DNA of 64,000 nucleotides from Colletotrichum lupini (Eukaryota; Ascomycota; Sordariomycetes; Glomerellales; Glomerellaceae): assembly GCF_023278565.1 (NCBI RefSeq), contig NC_064676.1, positions 3,100,001 to 3,164,000 of the forward strand, in the 5' to 3' direction. This document shows positions 1 to 9,549 of this stretch, in pieces. Position numbers and translations under genes: made by a program. Position 1 is the stretch's first letter, and each line of letters opens with the position of its first letter. The notes under the pieces are model-generated. The model was not told the origin of the DNA. It saw only the letters and a list, made by a program, of their open reading frames with translations, and did not search any database.

Positions 1-537
1 TGTACTATGCCCACATACGGAGTACAAGCCCACTTGGACTACAAGGATTTAGCTGCCCAAGCAGTTGTCTGTTCTTTCGCTTTACATTTTTCGGCAACTG
101 AAAGGTGTGAATATTGTGCTTCGGGGGTTCCGGAACGCTGTTCTAATTGGAAATCCTCGAAGCTACATGCCTCATATCATGTCAACTTTTGTCGTGATAC
201 ATTTCGTACTTTGAACCAAAAACTTGAAAACGCCATATCTTAGGACGAGATTTGCCTATTGGATGATGGGATTCAACTTTCCGGGCAAACAAAAGTATCA
301 CAAACTTATTTGAAAAGACGCCGACGAGACTTGATTTCTCATGCATTGTCACCGTTGATTTTCAAATCAGACACACAGGCGGCGGTAGTTCTTCCGGCTC
401 TTTCGGCATTTCGGCGGGGCTGCTCTCGGCCCCACATCCGGCAATCACGATTTGACCTCCACTTACACCTACAGCCTCAATCTGGGGAGCTTTACGGATA
501 CGTGTAGAATTACTCACTCAGCTCAACTAATCAAGAC
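1..537. other. Left-edge stretch without a recognised gene
   Basis: Two short open frames (7-243 and 259-507 on plus) resemble no family I know and have no supporting context. The stretch ends at the 3' end of the minus-strand enoyl reductase, so it is probably 3' flank and spacer. Confidence 0.4.
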
Positions 538-1677
538 TTAGACCGCAATCTCGGCAACAGAATACACAAGCTTTTTGCCCTTGATCAACCCTCTCCGCAC
601 CTCCTGCATACCCTCGCCAACGCCCGCCAAACCCCCGCGGCGCACCTCCAACGGCTGCGGTACGACCAGACCCTCGTCCAGCAGCCGCTGCGCAAGAACA
701 TACCACGCCTCAGCGCAGACACGGTCGTCGACACGGGCATCCAGGTCGAAAGGCGGGGCCCAGGCCACATCGTGACCGAACTGCGTGTAGCAGCACACCC
801 AATCCGGCTCGACGCTGCGGCGCGTGTGGCCGCGGAGGGGAAAGGGGTCCAGAGCCACGTATCGACCACCGGCGGGACCTAGGGCCTTGTAGCACGTCGA
901 CATGGAGTTCGAGTCCGAGATGCAGTCGAGAGCAAGCGTGAGAGCGCCCTGCGTGTAGTTCAGGACGTCGGCGCCGCAGCTGGGCGAGCGATAATCAAAG
1001 GTCGCCGCGGCGCCGAGTTCCATGGATCTTGCTGCTGAGGATGCCGAGCACGTTGTGATGGGGGTGAGACCCATCAGCTTGAGGACCTGGATCGCCATGG
1101 CCCCTGTGGCCGTGCCGCCTCCATAGACCAGCACATAGGATGCCGAGCTTGTGGTAGTTGATGCTGCTGCTGAATCCTTGTTGGAGCCGAGCTGCAGAGC
1201 GCCTTCTGTATTGTCTGGCATCGCCATCTTCATGTACTGGAAAAGGGACAGTCCGACGGTGGCCAAGGCGGCAGGCAGGGAAGCAGCGGTGGCAAGGTCC
1301 ATGCTGGCTGGAATTCTCCAGGCCAGACGCGCGGGAACAACGGCATACTCGGCAAACGCACCGTTATCCCGCCGGAGAGGGTTGTTTCCAAAGATGCCGG
1401 CCATGATGCGGTCGCCCACATGCCAAGCCTCTGCGTCGACGTCGCTGCCTAGAGCTATTACAACACCAGAGAAATCAGTGCCGCTGGTTGCGCCGGGTGT
1501 GGGAGATAGGTCGGCAGACTTGCAGTCTACCTGGTTGATCGAGACGCATGCCACGCGTACGAGCAGCTCCGACCGGCCTGGTGAAGGTACTGAGGCATCT
1601 TCGGACACGTAGACATGTCCAGGCCCAGATACTTTGAGTGCCTTGTGGGTGGTGGGCAGAGATTCCGGGGCAGTCAT
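538..1677 (-). CDS. Trans-acting enoyl reductase (LovC-type, zinc-less medium-chain dehydrogenase)
   Basis: A single-exon gene of 379 residues in the medium-chain dehydrogenase/reductase superfamily. It has the fungal LovC/trans-ER layout: an N-terminal GroES-like catalytic domain (about 1-150, with the SINQVDCK stretch near 46-53 and GxFAEYAVVP near 107-115) and a Rossmann domain. The nucleotide-binding loop GGGTATG is at about 186-192. The structural-zinc cysteines of true alcohol dehydrogenases are absent. In known systems such proteins reduce the polyketide enoyl intermediate in trans for a highly reducing PKS or PKS-NRPS whose own ER domain is dead. No PKS lies in this window; it would have to be to the left or lost. 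A Ser/Thr/Ala-rich insert (about 160-180) precedes the Rossmann domain. The gene reads the same way as the methyltransferase 466 bp upstream. Family assignment is firm; the cluster role is inference. Confidence 0.82.
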   Translation of the reverse strand: MTAPESLPTTHKALKVSGPGHVYVSEDASVPSPGRSELLVRVACVSINQVDCKSADLSPTPGATSGTDFSGVVIALGSDVDAEAWHVGDRIMAGIFGNNPLRRDNGAFAEYAVVPARLAWRIPASMDLATAASLPAALATVGLSLFQYMKMAMPDNTEGALQLGSNKDSAAASTTTSSASYVLVYGGGTATGAMAIQVLKLMGLTPITTCSASSAARSMELGAAATFDYRSPSCGADVLNYTQGALTLALDCISDSNSMSTCYKALGPAGGRYVALDPFPLRGHTRRSVEPDWVCCYTQFGHDVAWAPPFDLDARVDDRVCAEAWYVLAQRLLDEGLVVPQPLEVRRGGLAGVGEGMQEVRRGLIKGKKLVYSVAEIAV

Positions 1678-2143
1678 GGTGCAATGAGAAGTATTCTAGA
1701 GGTCTGGTTGATGCTGTAGAATTCAGCGGCTTCAAATCACCAGATGTGAGGTGAGCGGGGATATTTATGGTCCGAAAATGGTTGCCATGCCTGGCGCCAT
1801 GGGTTCACCGACATGATTCCTTCTTCAGTCATCGCAAGACTGAGAGTAGATCTCTACTCCACCAGAGAGTAGAGTCGAGTAGACTCTATTGTAAGAACAG
1901 TACTGGATGAGAGGTTCGAAATGCTGCAGATGAATTCCATGTAACCCTCTTCGTTTTATTGTCTGATTAAGGAATAAGAGCACGGAAGGAAATGTAAGTG
2001 TACATTTGCCAACTTCAGAGAAGTAGTGCGCCATTCAACTTCATTCTTTGGTTACGAGGTTAAAGTCGCGTTTTCATTATGAGCCAAAAAGAAAATCTGG
2101 TTTAATACGGAGAATGGGATCTTCTATTCTAACAGAAGCTCGT
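1678..2143. other. Spacer between enoyl reductase and methyltransferase
   Basis: This 466-bp spacer lies upstream of the enoyl reductase start and downstream of the methyltransferase stop, so it must hold the enoyl reductase promoter. No coding frame or RNA is recognisable. Confidence 0.4.
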
Positions 2144-2920
2144 TTAAGTCGCGTTCAACCAGTCAAACTTTGGGTACAGAGCTGCCAACGCCTCTGGCAT
2201 TTGATTGCCCACCATCACATTGCTTTCTTCGTCGTTCTCGCCCTTGTATACAATAACCAGGTTGTGGTAAAAGGTCATTGACACAATATGCTTATCAAAG
2301 TACGTCGCCTGGTACCCAGGAATCTCAAACTCCTTGTGATTCAGCCCGTCGAGTAGACTCTTGAAGAACCCCATGGACGATGTCGTCGCATTCAGGTCAG
2401 TGCTCGAACCACCAGTGACCTTCCAGTACGACGTCTCCAGGTCCTCCACAGCATAGATGCCACCGCTCCGCAACAGCGGGAACAGGATCTTGAACGAGGC
2501 AATGACGTGGTCGCAGCGATGGCTCCCGTCGTCGACAATGATGTCGAACCCGCCGCACTCATCATGCATTCTTTTCAGAAGAGCCGTGTCGTCTTGGCTG
2601 CCGCGATAGATGCGTATGCGGTCCTCTTGCAGCGCCGTCTTGTCGTAGTAGTCGAGGCTCACAATCTGCGCTTTGGGGAAGTACTCCTTCCACATGCGCA
2701 GCGATTCGCCACCGGCTTTAGGGTCCTCGAACCCGCCCACGCCAATTTCCAGGACGTTGATCTCGCGGTGCCGGAAGGGCCCAAAGTGAAAGTCGTAGTG
2801 CGGTGCGTATAGATGTCCGCCGACTTCCATGGTGGTGCCCTGGCGAGTGATGGCCACCTTGCCTTCTCTATGCTTGTCCGTGCCGTGCTTGACGGCGAGT
2901 TCAGTGAGAGGCTGGTCCAT
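2144..2920 (-). CDS. SAM-dependent O-methyltransferase of the MycE/ElmMIII (macrolide or tetracenomycin sugar) type
   Basis: An intronless gene of 258 residues and a class I SAM methyltransferase. The glycine-rich motif I (LEIGVGG) is at 57-63, followed by GGESLRMWKEYFP at about 70-82 and an acidic SAM-ribose residue (SLDYYDK) near 88-94. IIVDDGSH at 127-134 and the AVEDLETSYW block at about 157-166 complete the pattern. This motif set is typical of actinobacterial metal-dependent sugar O-methyltransferases such as MycE, where the DDGSH aspartates bind Mg2+. It is not the usual fungal O-methyltransferase layout, so bacterial ancestry is likely (inference). The ATG was chosen because it opens the conserved TELAVKHGTDKH region. 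The copia LTR begins only 136 bp upstream, so the native promoter is truncated. The substrate is unknown; a glycosylated or hydroxylated polyketide would fit the neighbours. Confidence 0.8.
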   Translation of the reverse strand: MDQPLTELAVKHGTDKHREGKVAITRQGTTMEVGGHLYAPHYDFHFGPFRHREINVLEIGVGGFEDPKAGGESLRMWKEYFPKAQIVSLDYYDKTALQEDRIRIYRGSQDDTALLKRMHDECGGFDIIVDDGSHRCDHVIASFKILFPLLRSGGIYAVEDLETSYWKVTGGSSTDLNATTSSMGFFKSLLDGLNHKEFEIPGYQATYFDKHIVSMTFYHNLVIVYKGENDEESNVMVGNQMPEALAALYPKFDWLNAT

Positions 2921-3056
2921 GATTGGAGATTTATGATCAGAGTATGAGTTTGCAATTTAGATGTGCAGCTCTATGGAGAGAAAGAATTCTTCAAAGTGTC
3001 AAAAGGTGTGGCAACCGTAACGACGTGGAAAAATTAGACGTGGTTGAAGTGCAATG

Positions 3057-3116
3057 TGTCACGAGATATGGATGTGGTTAATGCTGCCCACATAGAGTGG
3101 GCCCGCTTTTTGTGAC
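3057..3116 (+). repeat. 5' LTR of the copia element (60 bp)
   Basis: Identical to 18149-18208. It begins TGTCAC and ends GTGAC, lacking the final A present in the 3' copy. A GCCCAC/GTGGGC hairpin lies inside. The preceding CAATG (3052-3056) is the target-site duplication. Unlike the interior, it keeps its CpA and TpG dinucleotides. Confidence 0.9.
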
Positions 3117-3131
3117 GGTTATGAGCCCAGC
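3117..3131 (+). other. Primer-binding site: half-tRNA (initiator Met) type
   Basis: The bases GGTTATGAGCCCAGC directly follow the 5' LTR. They are complementary to the anticodon stem-loop of eukaryotic initiator tRNA-Met (CUGGGCUCAUAACC). Drosophila copia and yeast Ty5 are known to prime from this internal tRNA region, so this supports the copia call and the plus orientation. The match is from my knowledge of tRNA-iMet, not a search. Confidence 0.8.
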
Positions 3132-4181
3132 TCTTAGTTAAGACCCCATACCACGATAACGCACTTATTAATACGATTCCTACGATCTCTTTAAAATAAC
3201 CGACTTACTTATACCCACTTTAGCCTAAGCTAAATTAACTAGCTACGATAGTTAGATTAAATAGTTTAATATACTTTACGCTATAAGTAAGGGCATCGGG
3301 GTTTAGAAGTACGTTAACTTAGACGCTCTAAATTCCGACGCATTCCTTAACCCCTTTATAGCGCTTACTTTACCCTTAGAATTCGGATAATTAGTTACGA
3401 CCCGTAATAAAGAAGAACTACGAGCTTACTAAGCCCGTTATAAAGTATTTAAGAACGACTAAAAAAACTAAGAAATCCTTTATTAATAGCTTCTAAATAT
3501 AACTCCTAGTACGAACCTTTCGACTTCCTTAAGTATAAATAACTTATAGAACTAAGCCGGGTTTTTTTTTATAAAGCTAGCTATACTACTTATTTTATAT
3601 AAATAAATCTATCTTTATACCGTACTTATAAAAAGGATTTATATACTCGAGAGTATTTAGAAATAATAAGAGCTTAATACTAAATATAAGTAACTTATAG
3701 CTTATAAACGTAATACTATTAATACGTATATTAAAGTCCTCGTTTAATAATTAGTAAAATTAGTTAACGCTATATTATATAAATACGTATTTTAAAAAGC
3801 TATTAAGAACGGCGTTAAGTTTAGTATATAGTAAATTATTAAATATTTAAAATAAGAATTTGCGCCCCCCGAATTAGTAATAAGGAATATAGTTCGAAAG
3901 GAATATTAATAAGCCCTTAATAAAACGAGGACCGGAATTAACCCCTAATACTAATATAAGGAGTAGTAGTCCGCTTATTTTTAAGCTAAAACGTATAATA
4001 TTTTAAAAATTAGTAAAGAGATCGCCGTACTTAATTTCTTAATTATAATTAAGTCTAGACTTAACCCTATATAGGGCTAATGTATATATAAGACCTTTAG
4101 TAAATTAATAGCCTTTAGAACGCACACGAGGACCCTCGAGGAGATTACGTATATATTTAGCTTAGTAACTTAAGACGTATA
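3132..4181 (+). pseudogene. Probable copia gag remnant, 5' part
   Basis: AT-rich, RIP-ruined sequence between the primer-binding site and the nested gypsy. By position it should encode Gag. Plus-strand frames are broken by TAA/TAG throughout and I recognise no motif, so the call rests on location only. Confidence 0.35.
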
Positions 4182-4405
4182 TGTCACGAAAGGGAACTTA
4201 AGGCAGGTCGGAACGCTGCTATATTAACCTAATTAACTAAAGACTTAACGTAAAGAGAGAAAAAACAGAACAGTAGGCAGAAGCTAGCGAGCTAGCCCTT
4301 TAGGCCCAGCGGTCTAGCTCGTTACGTAATTACTAAGAGCTTAGCCTCGTAGCCTAAGGCTGAGCCACGGGGCCCATAGGGGCCCTGATACCTACTACTA
4401 TAATA
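4182..4405 (-). repeat. 3' LTR of the gypsy element (224 bp)
   Basis: Aligns end to end with 11323-11546, with differences almost all of C/T or G/A type. The outer terminus is intact (TGTCAC) but the inner terminus has become ATAATA in place of GTGACA, as RIP would do. The element reads minus, so this is its 3' LTR. Confidence 0.85.
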
Positions 4406-4420
4406 TTACCCCCCCCTCTA
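4406..4420 (-). other. Polypurine tract of the gypsy element
   Basis: On the minus strand a G-rich run preceded by AGA abuts the LTR. Its position fixes this LTR as the 3' one and the element as minus-oriented. Confidence 0.6.
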
Positions 4421-4579
4421 TACTAAAGGGCGCTGTCCATAGTGCCGAAAAATAAACCTCTTAATTACCCCTTATTTTAGTAAATCTATAGCCGTAATTA
4501 CTACTATCGTATTATTATCGTCCCTCGGTAGTAGCGAATTACTAGCTACGGCAGTTTTTATCTATATATTTAAGTTCCG

Positions 4580-5039
4580 TAGCGGACCTTTAGTAATTAA
4601 GTATTAATAATAGAACGCTTATAGCGCCGCTAGTATATACCTAAAGCTCTTTACGTCGTACTATATTAAATCTATATCGTATCCTTTTTAGTTTACTTAG
4701 TACTATAGCTTTCCCTTATATAAGCATAACTTAACTATTTTAGAGACCTCGTACTCTAGCTTATTATTATTATTAGTAATTAGTAGCGGCAGCTCTTAGT
4801 TCTACCTAAGTAATAAGTCGTTAGTAGCCTTCCTTAGCTTATTTAGGTAAAAAACTAGGTATACCCGGCTACGTACTAATAATTCTACGACCTATATACC
4901 CCCCTATTTAGTACTAATAATAGGCTATAGGCTAGCTTATAGCTATTATAGTTTATTTACGTTAGCGGACTTTTAATACGAAGTATTAATAAAGACCCGG
5001 TCTTTTATCTTTAGGTCGTCTAGGCGCTAATAGTAGTTA
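4580..5039 (-). pseudogene. Gypsy integrase C-terminus and chromodomain remnant
   Basis: Read on the minus strand from 5039 downwards, and treating TAG as former Gln/Trp codons, the sequence gives an integrase tail of the form DRVFINTSYQKSANVNKL. It is followed near 4753-4580 by a chromodomain pattern (YEVxKI, KGKLQYQVNWKGYD, W-type residues). This is what should follow the integrase that now ends at 9023 on the opposite strand. The reading frame is preserved across the two breakpoints when one target duplication is removed. Confidence 0.75.
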
Positions 5040-5044
5040 GTATA

Positions 5045-5558
5045 TCTAGCACGTATAGCTTTAACGAGGTAATGCGGGATATTCTTATAAAGAATATAAA
5101 AAGTGAATATTCATATAGAAGTAAGAATATATGAATATAGGGGAAATAAGCGTATATAAAAGAGGTTTTTGTAATAAAGAGAGTAATATAGTTGAATTAC
5201 TATATAAGAAGTTGCTTGCTTAACGAAAGGTCTAAGTAGGCAAATACACGCCTACATATAGGCATAAAAACCTCCTACTAGAATATTCCATTGCTTATTA
5301 ATTATGATATAATTAATAAGCGTATACGTAAGTGAATGCGTAATCGTAGTACGTAATTCCGCCTCGAGTAAATTCCAGATTATTCAGTTACCTTCCAGTA
5401 CTTTCCATTGCTCACGTAAGCTTATATAAGCAGTATTGCTTACATAATCAATACCTATAATAATCTACAGAAATCGTAGATTAATATGGTATATAGTTTG
5501 CTTACGTAATATTGATAATAAGGCGAATAATAAGGTAAACAAAGTTACCTTCGTAACA
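5045..5558 (-). repeat. 514-bp interspersed repeat, left copy (inverted relative to right copy)
   Basis: Nearly identical, in reverse complement, to 9029-9542 (one clear substitution seen over a long compared stretch). On its minus strand it starts TGTTACGAAGG and ends CTAGA. Its outer flank is GTATA (5040-5044) and its inner flank GTAAA (5559-5563), so the two flanks do not match each other. It keeps CpA and TpG, unlike the host element. It could be a solo LTR or another short element; no canonical CA end is visible. Confidence 0.85.
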
Positions 5559-5563
5559 GTAAA

Positions 5564-8500
5564 CCTATAGGATCTCGTAGGGGGCTAGCCCCTTGAGATA
5601 GAGCTTACATTAGTATTTAATAGATATAGAATTTACTTAAGAGCCTTACTTAATACGGGAACTAATAAGTACGGATTTATAAATAACTACGTAACCCCTT
5701 TATTATAACGGTTCTGCGTAGCCCTATTTCGTAAATTATAATACCTAATCCCTATTACTAAATTTAATAAAGAGTAATTAGATAATACTAACGTAGTATA
5801 GACCGCTAACTTATATATTAATTAACGGGTCCTTTTAAAGGCACCCCTCCTTTAGTTTAATACGGGCCGCTACGACCTAATCCTAGGGTAGAAGTAGTTT
5901 AAATACTACGGGGTAAACCCTAATATTTACTACTAACGTTTAATATAGCCTAAGGACCTACTATTATAAGAGATGCCCTCTATTATTATTAGGGATATCG
6001 AGGACTTATATACCCTAGAAGTTATTAACGTATAATACTAAATCGACGCCGACCGCTAGTAGGACTTATTTAAAATAGATATAACCTACTATAATTAAAA
6101 GCTCTAATAATAGCGGGCAAAGGGCATACTAATTAAGATATTACTACGCCTATTAAAAATAATAGCCCGTTAAATATAGCGATTAGATAAGGCTAAGGAT
6201 GCGAGGAAGATAGAACGCGCCCTTAACGGCACTAGTATTACCCTTATAAAGAGGGCTAAGTAGTAAAAACTATACTTAGTAATAATATAAATAAATATTG
6301 CTTTTATTAGCGCTCCCGCTTTTAAAAAAAACCTAAGGTAGAACGACGTTAAAATAGGCTCTATATTACTTTATAAGCTTAATTATATTATAAAAGATAA
6401 GAAGGAGGAAGTAGACCCCTTATATAATAACGACTAAGTTACTCGTAACCTTATAGCGACGAACTTATTAAAATATTTGCGGCCTTAGACCGACGTTTTT
6501 AATAAGGCTACTAGCGACATACTAGCGCCTTATAGGCCGTATAATTATAAAATCGAGCTCTTAAATAGTAGTAGGGAGAAGCTAACTTACTACCCTTTAT
6601 ATAAGTAGTTAGTACCCGAGCTAGAGGCTATAAGGGCCTATTTACTAAAGTACTTATAAAAGGGATTTATCGAGCTAGGTAATACTCCTTTCGTATTACC
6701 GACGCTATTTATAAAGAAGTATAATAGTAGCCTGCGCTTTTACGTTAACTTTTATAAGCTTAATAAAGTTATAAAAAAAAACCGCTACTTATTACTACTT
6801 ATTAATAAGACCCTCGCGCGGCTAGGTAGGGCGAAGGTATTTACTAAGCTAAATATTAAATAGGCCTTTTACTATATCTAACTTAACCTAGCCTCTAAGG
6901 ACTTAACGACGTTTAGAACCCGCTACGGGGCGTATAAGTATAAAATAGTACTTTTTAAGCTTTATAACGGGCCTATTACGTATTAATAATATATAAATAA
7001 AATACTAATAGAGTACTTAGACGACTTTTATACGGTATATATAAATAATATTCTAATCTTCTCTAACGACCCCTTTTAGTACTAAGAGTACGTTATTAAA
7101 GTACTAAACCGCTTATAAAAAGTAAGCTTATAAGTAGATATTAAGAAGTACGAATTTAGCGTTATTTTTATAAAGTACTTAGGCTTCGTAGTTTTAATAA
7201 AAGGTATATAGCCGGACGAGGAGAAAGTCTTTATAGTTAGAGATTAAAAACTACCTATATTATTTAAAAGTATCTAGTCTTTCTTCGGGTTCTATAACTT
7301 CTATAGGAGGTTTATAAAGAATTACGGCTGCCTAGCTAGGCCCCTTACGAGGCTAATAGGTAAGGGAGTTCCTTTTAACTTTAGCGCCGGCTACGAGACG
7401 GCCTTTAAAGTTATAAAACTAGTACTAATATCGGCGCTTATCCTTTATTATTTTAAACTAAAGTTACTAACGTAGTTAAAAATAGATATTTTTAACTTAG
7501 TATACGCCGGGGCGCTATTATAATAATAAAAGGATAATAAGTTATAATACTTAGTAGCCTTTTATTTAAAAATAATAAGCGGCGCAGAGCTTAATTATAC
7601 TATTTATAATAAAAAAATACTAGCGATAGTATTATACTTAGAGGAATAGCGCGCGGAGCTCGTAAGCTATAAATATAAGTTCGACGTTATTATAAACTAT
7701 TAGTTACTACTATTCTTTATAACTAAGCGCTTATTTAACTTATAATAAGCCTATTAGGCTAGTACGCTAATAGACTTTAATTTTTAGATTTACTATTACC
7801 TAGGGAAGGAGAACGTACTAGCTAATGCCCTTTTGCGGAAGACGGAAGATATCCGTACTTAGTAAGTACTAAAAGAGGCTAATAGGACATAAGTCCTTAT
7901 ACTACTAGGACTACTATTTCCTAATATCGTAGTAGAGCTACGGGCGTTACTAGGCGCTATTATTAGCTAACTATAGCTTATAGTTAGCTTACTTTTATTA
8001 AAAAACGAGCTATAGGGGTACTTATTAATAAAGAAGATTTTAAAGCTTAATAGGGACCTTATTATAGCGTCTCTTATATTAATACGAGCGCTAGTAACCG
8101 AAGGATACGAGCGCTAGTTTATTTAAAACGACGGATTATTAGTAATAAATAGGAAACTCGTAGTACCTGAGGAGGAGAACCTCTATACTATAGTTATTCG
8201 CGAGGTCTATAAGTAAAAACTCCTTACCTACCCGGGGCGTAATAAGGTTATAAAAATAATTAAATAGCGGTATTACTAGCCGGGCCTAACGGTAGATATT
8301 TATTAATATATTTAGAACTATTATACTTATTACTAATTATAAAAGCCGCGCGATAAATCCTTAGGGGAGCTAAGACTACTATTAGTACCTAACTACCCGT
8401 AGTAGTATATCTCTACCGACTTTATAACTATCCTTACTAATTAGAAAGGATTTAATAATATATAAGTAGTAGTAGACCGCTTAGGTAAAAGGGCGATATC

Positions 8501-9023
8501 TATTCCTTATTATAAGATTATTATAGTAAAAAATATGAGCCGGATATTTTATAAGCGGGTGTTACCTATTTTCGGCCTATTAGAAACTATTACGTCGGAC
8601 CGAGGCCCCTAATTTATCTCTAATTTTTAGGGGGAGCTCTATAAGATTTACGGGGTTAAGCTATAGCTATTAATAGCGGATTACTTATAAACGGACGGCT
8701 AAATAGAGGTACTAAACTAGTATATCTTATAGTAATTAAGACTACTAGTTAATTAATACTAGGATAACTAGAGCAATATGCTACCCGTAGTCGACTTTGC
8801 TTATATTACTTAGCTTAGTAAGACTACGGGGCTATTATTATACGAAGTAGAATTTAGTCGCTAGCTATAGCTTTCTTTTAACTAGTCTAAGCGAACTTAC
8901 TAATTCGGCTTTATAAAAAAGAAGCTAAACCGTACCGACGCGTAGCGTATAGCTTAGGGAATATACGAGGCCTAGGAGATCGCTAGGGGTAATATAAAGG
9001 TCGCTTAAGCACGATATAAAAAG
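5564..9023 (+). pseudogene. Gypsy pol remnant (protease, RT, RNase H, integrase), inverted segment
   Basis: On the plus strand, reading TAG/TAA as RIP-altered codons, a protease motif of the LLDTG type is at about 5641-5690. RT blocks lie at about 6600-7100 (LFIKKxNSSLRF, KVFTKLN) and the YxDD box near 7040-7065 is changed to NN. RNase H follows at about 7440-7830. Integrase lies at about 8180-9023, with TDFIT near 8406-8420 and TSDRGP near 8593-8612. The order PR-RT-RH-IN is that of Ty3/gypsy. The orientation is opposite to the gag and chromodomain parts of the same element. Confidence 0.85.
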
Positions 9024-9028
9024 TATAC

Positions 9029-9542
9029 TGTTACGAAGGTAACTTTGTTTACCTTATTATTCGCCTTATTATCAATATTACGTAAGCAAACTATATACCA
9101 TATTAATCTACGATTTCTGTAGATTATTAAAGGTATTGATTATGTAAGCAATACTGCTTATATAAGCTTACGTGAGCAATGGAAAGTACTGGAAGGTAAC
9201 TGAATAATCTGGAATTTACTCGAGGCGGAATTACGTACTACGATTACGCATTCACTTACGTATACGCTTATTAATTATATTATAATTAATAAGCAATGGA
9301 ATATTCTAGTAGGAGGTTTTTATGCCTATATATAGGCGTGTATTTGCCTACTTAGACCTTTCGTTAAGCAAGCAACTTCTCATATAGTAATTTAACTATA
9401 TTACTCTCTTTACTACAAAAACCTCTTTTATATACGCTTATTTCCCCTATATTCATATATTCTTGCTTCTATATGAATATTCACTTTTTATATTCTTTAT
9501 AAGAATATCCCGCATTACCTCGTTAAAGCTATACGTACTAGA
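9029..9542 (+). repeat. 514-bp interspersed repeat, right copy
   Basis: Starts TGTTACGAAGG directly after TATAC (9024-9028) and ends CTAGA before TTTAC (9543-9547). The flanking pentamers differ, and each matches a flank of the left copy instead. It contains several small hairpins and un-RIPed CpA/TpG sites. It has no coding potential that I can see. Confidence 0.85.
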
Positions 9543-9549
9543 TTTACTA

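Noticed and set aside
5045..9542. The two 514-bp repeats as terminal inverted repeats of one large DNA transposon
   Set aside because: No shared target duplication on the outer flanks; the pentamers instead pair crosswise, and the interior is gypsy pol, which fits recombination between two separate insertions.
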